The notes under the pieces are model-generated. The model saw only the letters and a list, made by a program, of their open reading frames with translations, searched no databases and was not told where the DNA came from. A program made the position numbers and the translations under genes. Below, one piece after another: positions 16,725 to 24,819 of a DNA stretch of 64,000 nt (position 1 is its first letter; the number at the start of each line of letters is the position of its first letter). The stretch comes from VFJZ01 sp046598415 (lineage in GTDB: Bacteria; Actinomycetota; Thermoleophilia; Gaiellales; F1-60-MAGs149), in the NCBI GenBank assembly GCA_046598415.1, contig JBKJIG010000098.1, positions 62,001-126,000 on the forward strand, written 5' to 3'.

Positions 16725-17246
16725 CTAGGTCGACGCGCGAGACGCGGCAGTCTCGCGCTCCAGGGCGATCTCCTCGAGCAGCTCGTCCAGGTAAGCCTGG
16801 GCCTCTGCCTCGTCGAGGTCTTTCGCGTACTGGATCTCGGACGCGAGGATGCGCTTGGCGCGCGTCATCATCTGGCGCTCGCCCGACGACAGGCCCTTCT
16901 CGATCGATCGGTTCATCAGGTTCCTGATGACCCCGACGAGCTCGAGCACGTCGCCCGTGCGCATCTTCTCGCGATTGTGCTTGAACCGCCGGTTCCAGTT
17001 GCCGGCGATCACCTCATCTTCGCCTCGCAGCAGCGCCAGGACCGCATCGAGGTCCTCGCCGGTGATGACCGCGCGCAGACCCGCGGCGTCGGTTGCGTCG
17101 GCCGGCACCATCAGCGTCATCTCGCTCGCGATGATGCGGATCGTGAGGTAGTCGCGCGCCTCACCGAGCACGGTCTTCGTCTCGCGACCGACCACGACCC
17201 CCGCGCCATGCTGCGGGTAAACGACCTTGTCCCCGACCTCAAACAC
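16725..17246 (-). CDS. carD: CarD family transcriptional regulator
   Basis: A 173-residue RNA-polymerase-binding factor that stabilises open promoter complexes; central in Actinobacteria. The N-terminal RID/Tudor-like domain starts FEVGDKVVYPQHGAGVV, and the helical DNA-binding C-terminal domain includes GNWNRRFKHNREKM with the conserved Trp. GTG start with a GGAGG 10 or so bases upstream. It lies 77 bases after disA and before two hairpins, in the disA-carD-PIN/TRAM order seen in relatives. Confidence 0.95.
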   Translation of the reverse strand: MFEVGDKVVYPQHGAGVVVGRETKTVLGEARDYLTIRIIASEMTLMVPADATDAAGLRAVITGEDLDAVLALLRGEDEVIAGNWNRRFKHNREKMRTGDVLELVGVIRNLMNRSIEKGLSSGERQMMTRAKRILASEIQYAKDLDEAEAQAYLDELLEEIALERETAASRAST

Positions 17247-17280
17247 CTGCCGCCACCTCCACCGGCCGCTGCTGCGGCAT

Positions 17281-17292
17281 CCCCCGAAGGGG
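17281..17292 (-). other. UUCG-type hairpin between disA and carD
   Basis: On the minus strand CCCC-UUCG-GGGG, a very stable tetraloop hairpin, lying 31 bases after the disA stop and 35 bases before the carD start. It may be a weak terminator or processing signal separating the two genes. Confidence 0.35.
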
Positions 17293-17323
17293 TCATCTCA
17301 GGATAGCCGCAGACCGGTGGTTA

Positions 17324-18403
17324 TTACAGCTGGAGGTAACGATCCATCAGGTTGTGCTCCTGCAACCGCCGCAGGCCCTCGCGGATCTCGCGCGCCTGAG
17401 CGGGGCCGACGCCGTCCAGCGACTCGAGCTCGCGCAGGGGTGCGCGAACGAGCTGGTCGAGCCCGCCGAATGCCTCGACGACGGTGCGAACGACGTCGTC
17501 GTTGAGCCGCGGCACGTGGGCGATCGCGCGGTAGCCACGGGGCGTGACGGCCTGGTCGAGCGGGTTGACGGCGCCGTGCCCGAGCACCTCGGCCAGCTCG
17601 GAGAACCCGAGCAGCCGACGGTACGGCAGGTCGGCGAGCCGGGCCAGCGTCTCGTCCGCGAGGCTGCTGTCGGCCAGGTAGTCGCGCACGAGGTTCGTGC
17701 GGTCGCGCGGCACGCCCTCCATCAGCTCGGTCAGCTGCATGTCGATGAGCCGGCCCTCGCGGCCGAGCTCGATCACGTTGCGCTCGATCTCCTCGCCCAT
17801 GCGCGTCGCCATCTCGGCGCGCTGCAGCACCACCAGCACGTCGTCGAGCGTGGCGGCGTTCTGAAACTCGAGGGCCGTCAGCCGGCTCGACACCTGGTCG
17901 AGGCGGTTGCGGTACGTCTCCAGGGTCGCGACCGCCTGGTTGGTCTTCGCCAGCACCTCGGCGATCGACTCCAGCTGGTAGCGGATGTCCCTCACGTAGA
18001 GGGAGACGGTGTCGCGGGCCTGCGAGATCGAGATCACGAGGCCGCCGGTCTGCTTCGCGACGCGCTCCGCGGTGCGGTGCCGCGTGCCCGTCTCGGACGA
18101 GGCGATCGTCGGGTCGGGCATCAGCTGGATGTTGGCGGAGACGATGCGCGTGGCCGACGCATTGAGGATGATCGCGCCGTCCATCTTCGCCAGCTCGTAG
18201 AGGAACTGGGCAGAGAACGGGTGGTCGAGCTGCAAACCGCCGGAGAACAGGAACTGCAGCTCGGACGCCTCGCCGATCACGATCAGCGCACCGAGGTGCC
18301 CCTTGATGATGTCGTCGATGCCGTGGCGCAGCTCGGTACCCGGGGCGATGCGGCGCAGCGCGGCCACCAGGGCGGGGTGTCGGCGGGGATCCTCTCCAGT
18401 CAC
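17324..18403 (-). CDS. disA: DNA integrity scanning diadenylate cyclase DisA
   Basis: Makes cyclic di-AMP from two ATP and scans DNA for damage. 359 residues. The DAC domain has DGA in AKMDGAIILNA and the RHR-type motif GTRHRTAER; a helical linker follows, and the C-terminal helix-hairpin-helix reads LRELESLDGVGPAQARE. Two GTG starts are possible; I choose 18401-18403 because the minus-strand TACAAT at 18412-18417 ends eight bases before it. The divergent broken exonuclease shares this tiny promoter. Cyclic di-AMP signalling is therefore present in the organism. Confidence 0.94.
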   Translation of the reverse strand: MTGEDPRRHPALVAALRRIAPGTELRHGIDDIIKGHLGALIVIGEASELQFLFSGGLQLDHPFSAQFLYELAKMDGAIILNASATRIVSANIQLMPDPTIASSETGTRHRTAERVAKQTGGLVISISQARDTVSLYVRDIRYQLESIAEVLAKTNQAVATLETYRNRLDQVSSRLTALEFQNAATLDDVLVVLQRAEMATRMGEEIERNVIELGREGRLIDMQLTELMEGVPRDRTNLVRDYLADSSLADETLARLADLPYRRLLGFSELAEVLGHGAVNPLDQAVTPRGYRAIAHVPRLNDDVVRTVVEAFGGLDQLVRAPLRELESLDGVGPAQAREIREGLRRLQEHNLMDRYLQL

Positions 18404-18410
18404 GTGCTCG

Positions 18411-18417
18411 TATTGTA
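18411..18417. promoter_or_regulatory. Shared divergent -10 of disA and the exonuclease remnant
   Basis: TATTGTA reads TATTGT on the plus strand, seven bases before the exonuclease ATG, and TACAAT on the minus strand, eight bases before the disA GTG. Both transcripts would be leaderless and would compete for one promoter spot. Confidence 0.45.
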
Positions 18418-18423
18418 CGCCGC

Positions 18424-18916
18424 ATGACAGGTCCACTCCTCGTCATCGACGCCGACGCGCTGATGCACCGCGCGTACCACGGCATGCCGCCGCGCAGGGC
18501 CATGGCGGGCGGCCGGTGAACGCCCTGCTCGGATGCACGAACATGTGGCTCGGGTCGAGCACGTCGATCCGGCGCGCGGCGGCGAGGCCTACGGCGTGCG
18601 CCCCGACCAGGTCGTCGACCTGATCGCGTTGCGCCGCGATCCGTCGGACAACATCCCCGGTGCGAGAGGCATCGGCGCGAAGACGACGGCCAAGCTGCTG
18701 CAGGCGCACGGTGATCTGGAGGGTGTCCTCGAGGCCCGCCCCGATCTGAATGGCGACGAGCTGCGTATGTACCGGTGTGTGGCGACCATGCAACGCGACC
18801 TGCTCTACGACCCGCCCGGCGACGGTGCCCCTGACTGGGCAGCCGGCGCCGATGCGGCCCGTGAGCGCGGCATCAACCGGCTCGCCGACCGGCTGGCCGG
18901 GCGCGCCGCATCCTGA
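18424..18916 (+). pseudogene. Degraded 5'-3' exonuclease (PolA N-terminal/ExoIX-like)
   Basis: The start encodes LLVIDADALMHRAYHGMPP, a 5'-3' exonuclease N terminus, but the frame stops at 18519 (about 31 codons). A second frame continues the homology as RPVNALLGCTNMWLG, and a third (from 18533) gives the family's helix-hairpin-helix part: GVRPDQVVDLIALRRDPSDN, then IPGARGIGAKTTAKLL. About 100-130 residues that normally hold the middle catalytic acids are missing. So at least one frameshift and one internal deletion have broken it. The promoter and the C-terminal 128-codon frame still look intact, suggesting recent decay, or expression of the DNA-binding fragment alone. Confidence 0.82.
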
Positions 18917-18949
18917 CGACGCGGGGTTCACCCGGCCGCGATCTCGGGG

Positions 18950-18955
18950 TACGGT
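18950..18955 (+). promoter_or_regulatory. -10-like hexamer of the ECF sigma gene
   Basis: TACGGT ending eight bases before the ATG at 18964. Confidence 0.35.
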
Positions 18956-18963
18956 GGTCAGCG

Positions 18964-19476
18964 ATGGCGGTCAGAGGCGAGGAAGGCGCGCGGGCGCTGT
19001 ACCGGGCGTACGGCGACGAGCTGTACCGCTTCGCGCTGACGCGCACGAAGGATTCGGCGCTGGCGGAGGAGATCGTGCAGGACACGATCCTGCGCGCCTG
19101 GCGCCACGAGGACTCGTTCGATCCGGAGCGCGCCTCGCAGCGCACGTGGCTGTTCGAGATCGCCCGGAACCTGACCACCGACGCGTATCGCCGCCGCAGC
19201 GTGCGGCCGGTGATGGCGAACGGGACGGAGACGCCGGAGCGGGAGCAGCCAGGCGATGCCTACGACGAGGCGGTCGACCGCTGGCAGATCGAGGCGGCGC
19301 TGGCACGCCTCCGCCCCGAGCACCGCGAGGTGATCCAACTGGTGCACTTCGAGGGGCTGTCTCTCGAGCAGGCCGCGGGCCGCGCCCAGATACCGGTCGG
19401 CACCGCGAAGAGCCGCTGCTTCTATGCCCTCCGGAATCTCCGCGACATCCTCGCGGAGACCGGGGTGATGCGTTGA
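18964..19476 (+). CDS. ECF-type RNA polymerase sigma factor
   Basis: A 170-residue extracytoplasmic-function sigma-70. Region 2 spans about 10-75 (RALYRAYGDELYRFALTRTK, then AEEIVQDTILRAWRH and RTWLFEIARNLTTDAYRR). Region 4 spans about 110-165 (LARLRPEHREVIQLVHFEGL, SLEQAAGRAQIPVGTAKSR). It is followed 10 bases later by a zinc-finger anti-sigma gene, the usual arrangement, so it is probably held inactive at the membrane until a signal arrives. The signal cannot be inferred. Confidence 0.93.
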   Translation: MAVRGEEGARALYRAYGDELYRFALTRTKDSALAEEIVQDTILRAWRHEDSFDPERASQRTWLFEIARNLTTDAYRRRSVRPVMANGTETPEREQPGDAYDEAVDRWQIEAALARLRPEHREVIQLVHFEGLSLEQAAGRAQIPVGTAKSRCFYALRNLRDILAETGVMR

Positions 19477-19486
19477 GGCCGATTCC

Positions 19487-20155
19487 GTGACGCACTGTCC
19501 GCACCTGGAGAACGTCGGCGTCTACGTGCTCGGCGCGCTGGACGACGACGAGCGCCGCGCGTACGCCGACCACCTCGAGACCTGCCCGGAGTGTCACCGC
19601 GAGTACGACGGGCTGGCCCACCTGCCGGCGCTGCTCGACCTGGCCGCCGACATGCCGCCGGTCGTGGCGCCGACCGATGCCGAGGAGCGCTTCGTGGCCC
19701 GGCTCTGCGAGCACCCCGCGCGACCGCCGCGCTGGCGCCGCACGCCGTTCGTCGCGACCGGCGCGGGTTTGCTCGGCGCCGCCGCCGCGGCCACGCTGAT
19801 CCTGGCGTTCGGCATCGGCGACGACCCGCCTCCGCCGACCCCGACGATCGCCCTCGGCCCGGCCAGCGCGGCCGTCGCGGCCGATGCCTGGGCGACGGCG
19901 AAGCTGCACCCGCACGCGGCCGGCACCACGGTCGACTTCGAGGCCGGCGGCCTGCCGTGGTCGGCGAACGACGCCCGCTACGTCGTGCTCATCTCCGAGG
20001 GCGGCAAGATCGTCGCGAAGACGTACTTCACCGTCGACGACAACGGCTGGGCGCAGTTGGCCGTCGAATCAGGGCAGCAGATCTACCCGAACGCCCAGCT
20101 CGAGGTGCGACGCGTCGCACCCGGCGAGCCGCTCATGCTGCGTTCCCGGACCTGA
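19487..20155 (+). CDS. Zinc-finger anti-sigma factor, single-pass membrane protein
   Basis: A 222-residue anti-sigma factor partner of the preceding sigma gene. The N-terminal zf-HC2 region has the HxxxCxxC motif HLETCPEC with a leading CPHLENVGVYVLGALDDDE. One transmembrane helix lies around TGAGLLGAAAAATLILAFGI. The extracytoplasmic part (about 115-222) resembles an RskA-type sensor domain with Ala/Thr/Pro linker and beta-rich end, but lacks the clearest RskA motifs. GTG start 10 bases after the sigma stop. Confidence 0.87.
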   Translation: MTHCPHLENVGVYVLGALDDDERRAYADHLETCPECHREYDGLAHLPALLDLAADMPPVVAPTDAEERFVARLCEHPARPPRWRRTPFVATGAGLLGAAAAATLILAFGIGDDPPPPTPTIALGPASAAVAADAWATAKLHPHAAGTTVDFEAGGLPWSANDARYVVLISEGGKIVAKTYFTVDDNGWAQLAVESGQQIYPNAQLEVRRVAPGEPLMLRSRT

Positions 20156-20216
20156 CGGGAGCAGCCCGCGCCGCGGCGGTCCGATCTCGGCGGCCGAACG
20201 GGTTTCGCCCGCCCGG

Positions 20217-20969
20217 CTATCCCTCGAGGAAGTCGAGCAGGATCGCGTTGAAGGCGGCGGGCGCCTCGAGGCTCGGCAGGTGCGTGAGGCCGGGCATCAC
20301 GGCGAGCCGACCGCGCGCGACGCCGTTGGCGAGCGCGCGGGCACCCGCGACCATGAACGGCTGGTCACGGTCGCCCACCACCGCGAGCACCGGGCACTCG
20401 ATCCCGTCCAGCCGGTCGATGGCCGGCGGGTCGAGGTCGAGCTCGTGCTCGTGGCTCTCGTCGCGCGCGAAGATGGCCGCGTTCCAGGCACGCACCTGCG
20501 GGGAGATGTCGGCGGCCTGCACCCACATCTCGGTGTCGAGGTCGATCGCGCGCTCGATGTCGCCGGCCTCGTAGGCGGCGCCGACCGCGTCCCAGCCGGC
20601 GCGCAGCCCGGCGTCGGGCGTGCGGCCACCGGGGCCGATGCCGACGGCGACGAGGACCGACACGCGGGCAGGGTGGGCGATCGCGAGGTCGATCGCGCAC
20701 GAGCCGCCCATCGACGAGCCGATGACGACCGCGTTGTCGGCGCCGGCCGCATCGAGGACGGCCACGGCATCGTCGTACGGGTGGTACGGCGCCTCGATGC
20801 GGCCCGACTCGCCGAAGCCGCGCGCGTCGTACCGGATCAACCGGTAGCGGTCGGCCAGGGCGTCCATCTGCGGATCCCACATCCGGCGGTCGGCGATGCC
20901 GGCGTGCAGCAGCAGGATGGCCGGGCCGGACCCGGCCTCGTCCCACTCCAGACCGGCGGTGCGGGGCAT
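20217..20969 (-). CDS. Alpha/beta hydrolase
   Basis: A 250-residue alpha/beta hydrolase. LLLHAGIADRRMWDPQ carries the oxyanion segment, the nucleophile elbow is GSSMGGS, an Asp lies in VVGDRDQP and the His is in PGLTHLPSLEAP. Substrate unknown; the sequence resembles 3-oxoadipate enol-lactonase/haloperoxidase-like enzymes. The frame runs far upstream through radA, but the ATG at 20967-20969 shares one base with the radA stop (TGATG), so the gene is coupled to radA. Convergent with the anti-sigma gene. Confidence 0.85.
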   Translation of the reverse strand: MPRTAGLEWDEAGSGPAILLLHAGIADRRMWDPQMDALADRYRLIRYDARGFGESGRIEAPYHPYDDAVAVLDAAGADNAVVIGSSMGGSCAIDLAIAHPARVSVLVAVGIGPGGRTPDAGLRAGWDAVGAAYEAGDIERAIDLDTEMWVQAADISPQVRAWNAAIFARDESHEHELDLDPPAIDRLDGIECPVLAVVGDRDQPFMVAGARALANGVARGRLAVMPGLTHLPSLEAPAAFNAILLDFLEG

Positions 20970-22315
20970 CAGCGTGGCACGGGAAGCGTCATGGCGATGG
21001 CCTCGGCGACGGTCTGCGCCGTGCGCAGGCTGGTGCCGGGGACGCCAAGCGTACCGGCCGGCGCGAGCCCGTGCGAGAGGCCGAGGCGCTGCGCCTCGCG
21101 GATCCGCCGCTCGGCCTGGGGAACGCCTCGCAGCCTGCCGGTGAGGCCGATCTCGCCGAATGCGACCAGCGGCCCCGTGGGCAGCCCGCGGTGCGCCGAG
21201 GCGATGGCGATGGCGATCGCGAGGTCGGCGGCGGGCTCGTGGATGTCGACCCCGCCGGCGACGTTGACGAACACATCGGCCGAGCCGAGCGGCAGCTCGG
21301 CGTGGCGCTGCAGCACGGCCAGGATCATCGCGAGGCGGTTGCGGTCGACGCCGGTCGCGAGCCGGCGCGGCATCTGCAGATCGCTCGGCGCCACCAGCGC
21401 CTGCACCTCGAGCAGCAGCGGGCGGGTGCCCTCGACGGCGCACGCGACGACCGATCCGGGACCGCCCAGGTCGCCGCGGCCGAGCAGCGCCGAGGGATCG
21501 GCGACCGGGGCCAGCCCGGTGGAGGTCATCTCGAACACGCCGATCTCGGCGGTCGAGCCGAAGCGGTTCTTCGCGGCCCGCAACACGCGCAGGTCGCCCG
21601 TGCGGTCGCCTTCGAACATCAGCACCGCGTCGACCAGGTGCTCGAGCACGCGCGGGCCGGCGACGGCGCCGTCCTTGGTCACGTGGCCGACGAGGATGAC
21701 GGTGATGGCGTGCTCCTTCGCCACCCGCAGCAGGCGGCCGGCGGCCTCGCGCACCTGGGCGACCGAGCCGGGCGCCGACGCCAGGTCGTTGGCCCACAGC
21801 GTCTGCACCGAGTCGATCACGGCGACGGCGGGCTGCTCCTGCACCAGCGTCTGGCAGACCAGGTCGAGATCGGTCTCGGCGATGACGCCGATGCGGCCCG
21901 CGCCGCCGATGCGCTCGGCGCGCATGCGCACCTGCGCCGGCGACTCCTCGCCGCACACCAGCAGCACTGGATGCCGGGCGGCGAGCCGGGCGAGCGCCAT
22001 GGTGGTGAGCGTCGACTTGCCGATGCCGGGGTCGCCGCCGATCAGGATCAGCGAGCCGGGCACGAGGCCGCCCCCGAGCACGCGGTCGAACTCGTCGATG
22101 CCAGTGGGGAGCCGGTCGTGGCGCGACGCCTCGACGTCGGCGAGGGGCTGCGGCTTGCGCACCTGCCCGGCGACCGGCCCGCCGCGCTTCGCGGCGGGCC
22201 GCGAGGTCTCCTCGACCATCGACGCCCACGAGCTGCAGCTCGGGCAGCGGCCGTGCCACTTGGGCTGGGACGCGCCGCATTCCTGGCACGTGAACTGGGT
22301 CTTCGTGGCGAGCAT
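20969..22315 (-). CDS. radA: DNA repair protein RadA (Sms)
   Basis: ATP-dependent helicase/branch-migration factor in recombination and repair, 448 residues. Features in order: zinc finger CQECG...CPSC (10-27), Walker A GGDPGIGKST, the RadA-specific KNRFGS motif, and a Lon-like C-terminal domain (GGVDIHEPAADLAIA, FGEIGLTGRLRGV). Complete. It overlaps the downstream hydrolase by one base. A TAGTCT on the minus strand lies about ten bases before its start; the divergent MDR oxidoreductase begins 62 bases away. Confidence 0.96.
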   Translation of the reverse strand: MLATKTQFTCQECGASQPKWHGRCPSCSSWASMVEETSRPAAKRGGPVAGQVRKPQPLADVEASRHDRLPTGIDEFDRVLGGGLVPGSLILIGGDPGIGKSTLTTMALARLAARHPVLLVCGEESPAQVRMRAERIGGAGRIGVIAETDLDLVCQTLVQEQPAVAVIDSVQTLWANDLASAPGSVAQVREAAGRLLRVAKEHAITVILVGHVTKDGAVAGPRVLEHLVDAVLMFEGDRTGDLRVLRAAKNRFGSTAEIGVFEMTSTGLAPVADPSALLGRGDLGGPGSVVACAVEGTRPLLLEVQALVAPSDLQMPRRLATGVDRNRLAMILAVLQRHAELPLGSADVFVNVAGGVDIHEPAADLAIAIAIASAHRGLPTGPLVAFGEIGLTGRLRGVPQAERRIREAQRLGLSHGLAPAGTLGVPGTSLRTAQTVAEAIAMTLPVPR

Positions 22316-22364
22316 CGGACCGGCCAGACTACTGAAGTGACCGGACGGAGCGGCGGCGAGGCCT

Positions 22365-22370
22365 TAGGGT
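22365..22370 (+). promoter_or_regulatory. -10-like hexamer of the MDR oxidoreductase gene
   Basis: TAGGGT ending six bases before the ATG at 22377. Confidence 0.35.
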
Positions 22371-22376
22371 TCCGAC

Positions 22377-23402
22377 ATGCGCGCGATCGCCATCACAGCC
22401 ACCGACGGCCCGGCCGCTGCCGGCCTCCACGAGCTTCCCGCGCCCGAGCCCGCCGCCGGCGAGGTGCGCGTCCAGCTCGCCGCTTCTTCGCTCAACCACG
22501 CCGATCTGTGGGCGTCACACGGCCAGCCGAAGATCGAACGGCGATTCCCGTTCATCCTCGGCGTCGACGGCGCCGGCACCATCGACGCCGTCGGCACGGG
22601 CGTCGACGCCGCCCGGATCGGGTGCCAGGTCGTCCTCAATCCGGTGGTGTCCTGCGGAACCTGCGCGCGTTGCGTTGCGGGCGAGCGGATGCTCTGCCGG
22701 TGGTTCAAGATGGTCGGCGAGCACGTCGACGGCACCCACGCCGACGCGATCTGCGTGCCGGCCGTCTGCGCCGTCGACCGGCCGCCCGAGCTGAGCGCGG
22801 AGGCGGCGGCGGCGGGCGCGACCGTGTTCGCGACGGCGTACCGCCTGCTGTTCACGCGCGGGCGTCTGCTGCCGGGCGAGCGCGTGCTGATCCACGGCAT
22901 CGGCGGCGGCCTCGCCACGGCGGCGCTGCAGCTGGCGAAGGTGGCGGGGGCGGAGTGCACCGTCACGTCGTCGGACGACGCGAAGCTGGAGCGGGCGCGA
23001 GAGCTCGGCGCCGACCACACCGTCAACTACCGCTCCGGCGATGTCGTGCGCGAGGTGCGCGCCGGCATGGGCGCCGCCGACGTGGTGGTCGACTCCGTCG
23101 GCGCCGCCGTCTGGGATGCGAGCTTCCGGCTGCTCGAGCAGGGTGGCCGCCTGGTCAACGCCGGCGCCACCGGCGGCGATCGCGGCGCGGTGCCGATCGT
23201 CCACCTGTTCTGGCGCCAGCTCGAGATCATCGGCACCACCATGGCCACCGATGCCGAGTTCCGGCGCGCGCTCGACCTGATGGTCTCGTCCGGTCAGCGC
23301 GCGGTGGTCGACCGGGTGGTGCCGCTCGCGGGTGTGCCCGAGGCGCTGCTCGCGCTCGAGCGCGGCGAGCAATTCGGCAAGATCGTCGTCAGTAGGGCCT
23401 GA
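22377..23402 (+). CDS. Zinc-type medium-chain dehydrogenase/reductase
   Basis: A 341-residue MDR-family oxidoreductase (alcohol dehydrogenase/quinone oxidoreductase type). The GroES-like half includes the structural zinc cysteines CGTCARCVAGERMLC; the Rossmann half carries the cofactor motif VLIHGIGGGLATAALQLAK for NAD(P)H. The usual catalytic-zinc Cys is replaced in SLNHADLW, so it is closer to the zinc-structural quinone-oxidoreductase-like group. Substrate unknown. It converges on the NlpC/P60 gene with a 14-base overlap of the 3' ends. Confidence 0.86.
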   Translation: MRAIAITATDGPAAAGLHELPAPEPAAGEVRVQLAASSLNHADLWASHGQPKIERRFPFILGVDGAGTIDAVGTGVDAARIGCQVVLNPVVSCGTCARCVAGERMLCRWFKMVGEHVDGTHADAICVPAVCAVDRPPELSAEAAAAGATVFATAYRLLFTRGRLLPGERVLIHGIGGGLATAALQLAKVAGAECTVTSSDDAKLERARELGADHTVNYRSGDVVREVRAGMGAADVVVDSVGAAVWDASFRLLEQGGRLVNAGATGGDRGAVPIVHLFWRQLEIIGTTMATDAEFRRALDLMVSSGQRAVVDRVVPLAGVPEALLALERGEQFGKIVVSRA

Positions 23403-24378
23403 CGGCGCCGACGTAGTTGCCGGAGTAGCCCGCCAGGTCGGAGATCTTCACGACGTCGCCCGTGTGCGGCGCGTGGATGAACTTGCCGCCGCCGATGTAC
23501 ATGCCCTCGTGGCCGGGATGACCGGCCTGCGGGTGGAAGAAGACCATGTCGCCCGGCTTCAGCATCGCGGCGTCGATGCGCGTGCCCTCGAGCCACTGCA
23601 GGCCGGTGAAGTGGTGCAGCCGCACGCCGAGCTTGCCGTACACGTACATCACGAGCCCTGAGCAGTCGAAGCCGCCCTCGGGCGTCGCGCCGCCCCACAC
23701 GTACGGGACGCCGAGGTACTTCAGAGCCAGCTGCACGGCCTTCTCGCCGATCGCGCCGCGGCGCTCGCCCTTCGCGTAGTCCTTGCCCTCGTCGTACGTG
23801 TTGTCGGCCACCGGCACGAGCCGCAGCCCGGCCAGGATGCCGTCGTGGGCGAGGCCCTGGAACCCGTCGATGGCGCCGACGGTCTCCCTCAAATTCGTGG
23901 CCTGGACGCGCAGCTTCGTGCCCTTCGCGCCGAACACGAGGAAGGGCGAGGCGCCGTCTGGCAGCGCGTCGAGCACGGCCAGGGCCTCCGGCGCCACGCG
24001 CCCGGACTCCACGTTCTTGCGAGCCTGCGGCGACAGCGCCAGTGAGGAGCTCTCGAGCACCCGCTTGCGCAGGATCGCCTCGTCCACCGCCTGAGTCGTG
24101 CCCGCGACGAGGTGCATCTCGGGCGGCAGGTCCCACGGCGACGTCTGCTCGAGCGCGCTCATCATCTCGGGGTAGAGCACGGGCGCGTCGTCGGCCGTGG
24201 CGGCCGCGGGCGTCTTGGCCTTGGGTGCTGCGGCGAAGGTGGCGGGCGTCGCGGCGGCGGGCGCCGGGAGCGTCGGTTGCGGCGAGGGCGACGTGGCGAC
24301 GGCGGCGGGTTCCCCCGCGCCGCCGCAGGCCGCGCCAAGCAGCGGCAGCACACATAGTACGATTGCAAACCGTCTCAC
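23389..24378 (-). CDS. NlpC/P60 family lipoprotein, putative peptidoglycan endopeptidase
   Basis: A 329-residue secreted lipoprotein. The signal peptide ends in a lipobox LGAAC (Cys18), followed by an Ala/Pro/Thr-rich linker (about 20-65), a middle region of unknown fold and a C-terminal NlpC/P60 domain (about 210-329). Catalytic Cys lies in GGFDCSGLVMYVY, His in HEGMYIGGGKFIHAPHTGD. These enzymes cut the peptide stems of peptidoglycan. GTG start; a GATAGA lies six bases upstream, and a 45-base element shared with the L,D-transpeptidase gene lies 283 bases upstream in the same orientation. Confidence 0.92.
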   Translation of the reverse strand: MRRFAIVLCVLPLLGAACGGAGEPAAVATSPSPQPTLPAPAAATPATFAAAPKAKTPAAATADDAPVLYPEMMSALEQTSPWDLPPEMHLVAGTTQAVDEAILRKRVLESSSLALSPQARKNVESGRVAPEALAVLDALPDGASPFLVFGAKGTKLRVQATNLRETVGAIDGFQGLAHDGILAGLRLVPVADNTYDEGKDYAKGERRGAIGEKAVQLALKYLGVPYVWGGATPEGGFDCSGLVMYVYGKLGVRLHHFTGLQWLEGTRIDAAMLKPGDMVFFHPQAGHPGHEGMYIGGGKFIHAPHTGDVVKISDLAGYSGNYVGAVRPY

Positions 24379-24384
24379 TTGCTA

Positions 24385-24390
24385 TCTATC
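24385..24390 (-). promoter_or_regulatory. -10-like hexamer of the NlpC/P60 gene
   Basis: GATAGA on the minus strand six bases from the GTG; the overlapping TAGATA (24383-24388) is four bases away and pairs with TTGATG at an 18-base spacing. Confidence 0.3.
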
Positions 24391-24660
24391 GGCGGCGGAG
24401 CCGAGGCATCAAGTCCGAGCGCTCGATTGGCGACCGGTCTGCGATGGGTGCCGCGGGTATGGATGGTTTCATCCGCGCTGGGTGTTGCTGGAAGATGAGT
24501 CGTTTCGGCGCTTGCGATAGGTGTCGTCTGCGTAGGAGCTGCACGTTTCCGAGTCTGCCTCGAGTGCGCGGAACGGGCGTTCCGTCCCGGGCGTACCTCG
24601 GGCCGAACGAGCAGCCGTCTCGGATTGCAGACGCAAGGCGATCGCGGGTGGAGCGGTGGA

Positions 24661-24705
24661 GGCGTGCAACCCTCGTCGGATGCCATCAGGAGCCTCAAGC
24701 GCGGA
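24661..24705 (-). repeat. Copy 1 of a 45-base element upstream of a cell-wall gene
   Basis: About 85% identical to 59285-59329 and in the same orientation relative to its downstream gene. On the minus strand it contains CGCGCTTG, then GGCATCCGACGAG and TGCACGCC. The ends can pair as GAGGC (24692-24696 region) with GCCTC (24659-24663). An extra GCTCC...CCTTGC block downstream is shared with copy 2 after a short gap. Confidence 0.7.
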
Positions 24706-24819
24706 GGCGACAGGTGGACGCCTCGATTTCCAGGTGATGACCACATCCGCAACCGGGACGCGGCGCATCGCAGACCCGGAGGAGCGCTGTCGTCCGCGAT
24801 CGATGCAGCGCCTCCGCAC

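Larger units (their letters stand above)
24379..24819. other. 441-base intergenic region between lysR and nlpC/P60 genes
   Basis: No convincing gene. It holds the 45-base repeat copy (24661-24705), a hairpin CGGAAC-N4-GTTCCG (24569-24584) and a possible minus-strand promoter TTGATG (24407-24412) with TAGATA (24383-24388), 18 bases apart. Frames on the minus strand (24375-24752, 24469-24819) have no recognisable protein; the codons inside the repeat are discussed as a finding. Confidence 0.6.

Noticed and set aside
24379..24819. A c-di-AMP (ydaO/yuaA) riboswitch upstream of the NlpC/P60 gene
   Set aside because: Expected by context, since DisA and cell-wall genes are present, but I do not see the conserved ydaO blocks in either strand.
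24469..24819. A 116-residue minus-strand ORF upstream of the NlpC/P60 gene
   Set aside because: No homology recognised and weak start; only its part inside the repeat is discussed as a possible coding trace.
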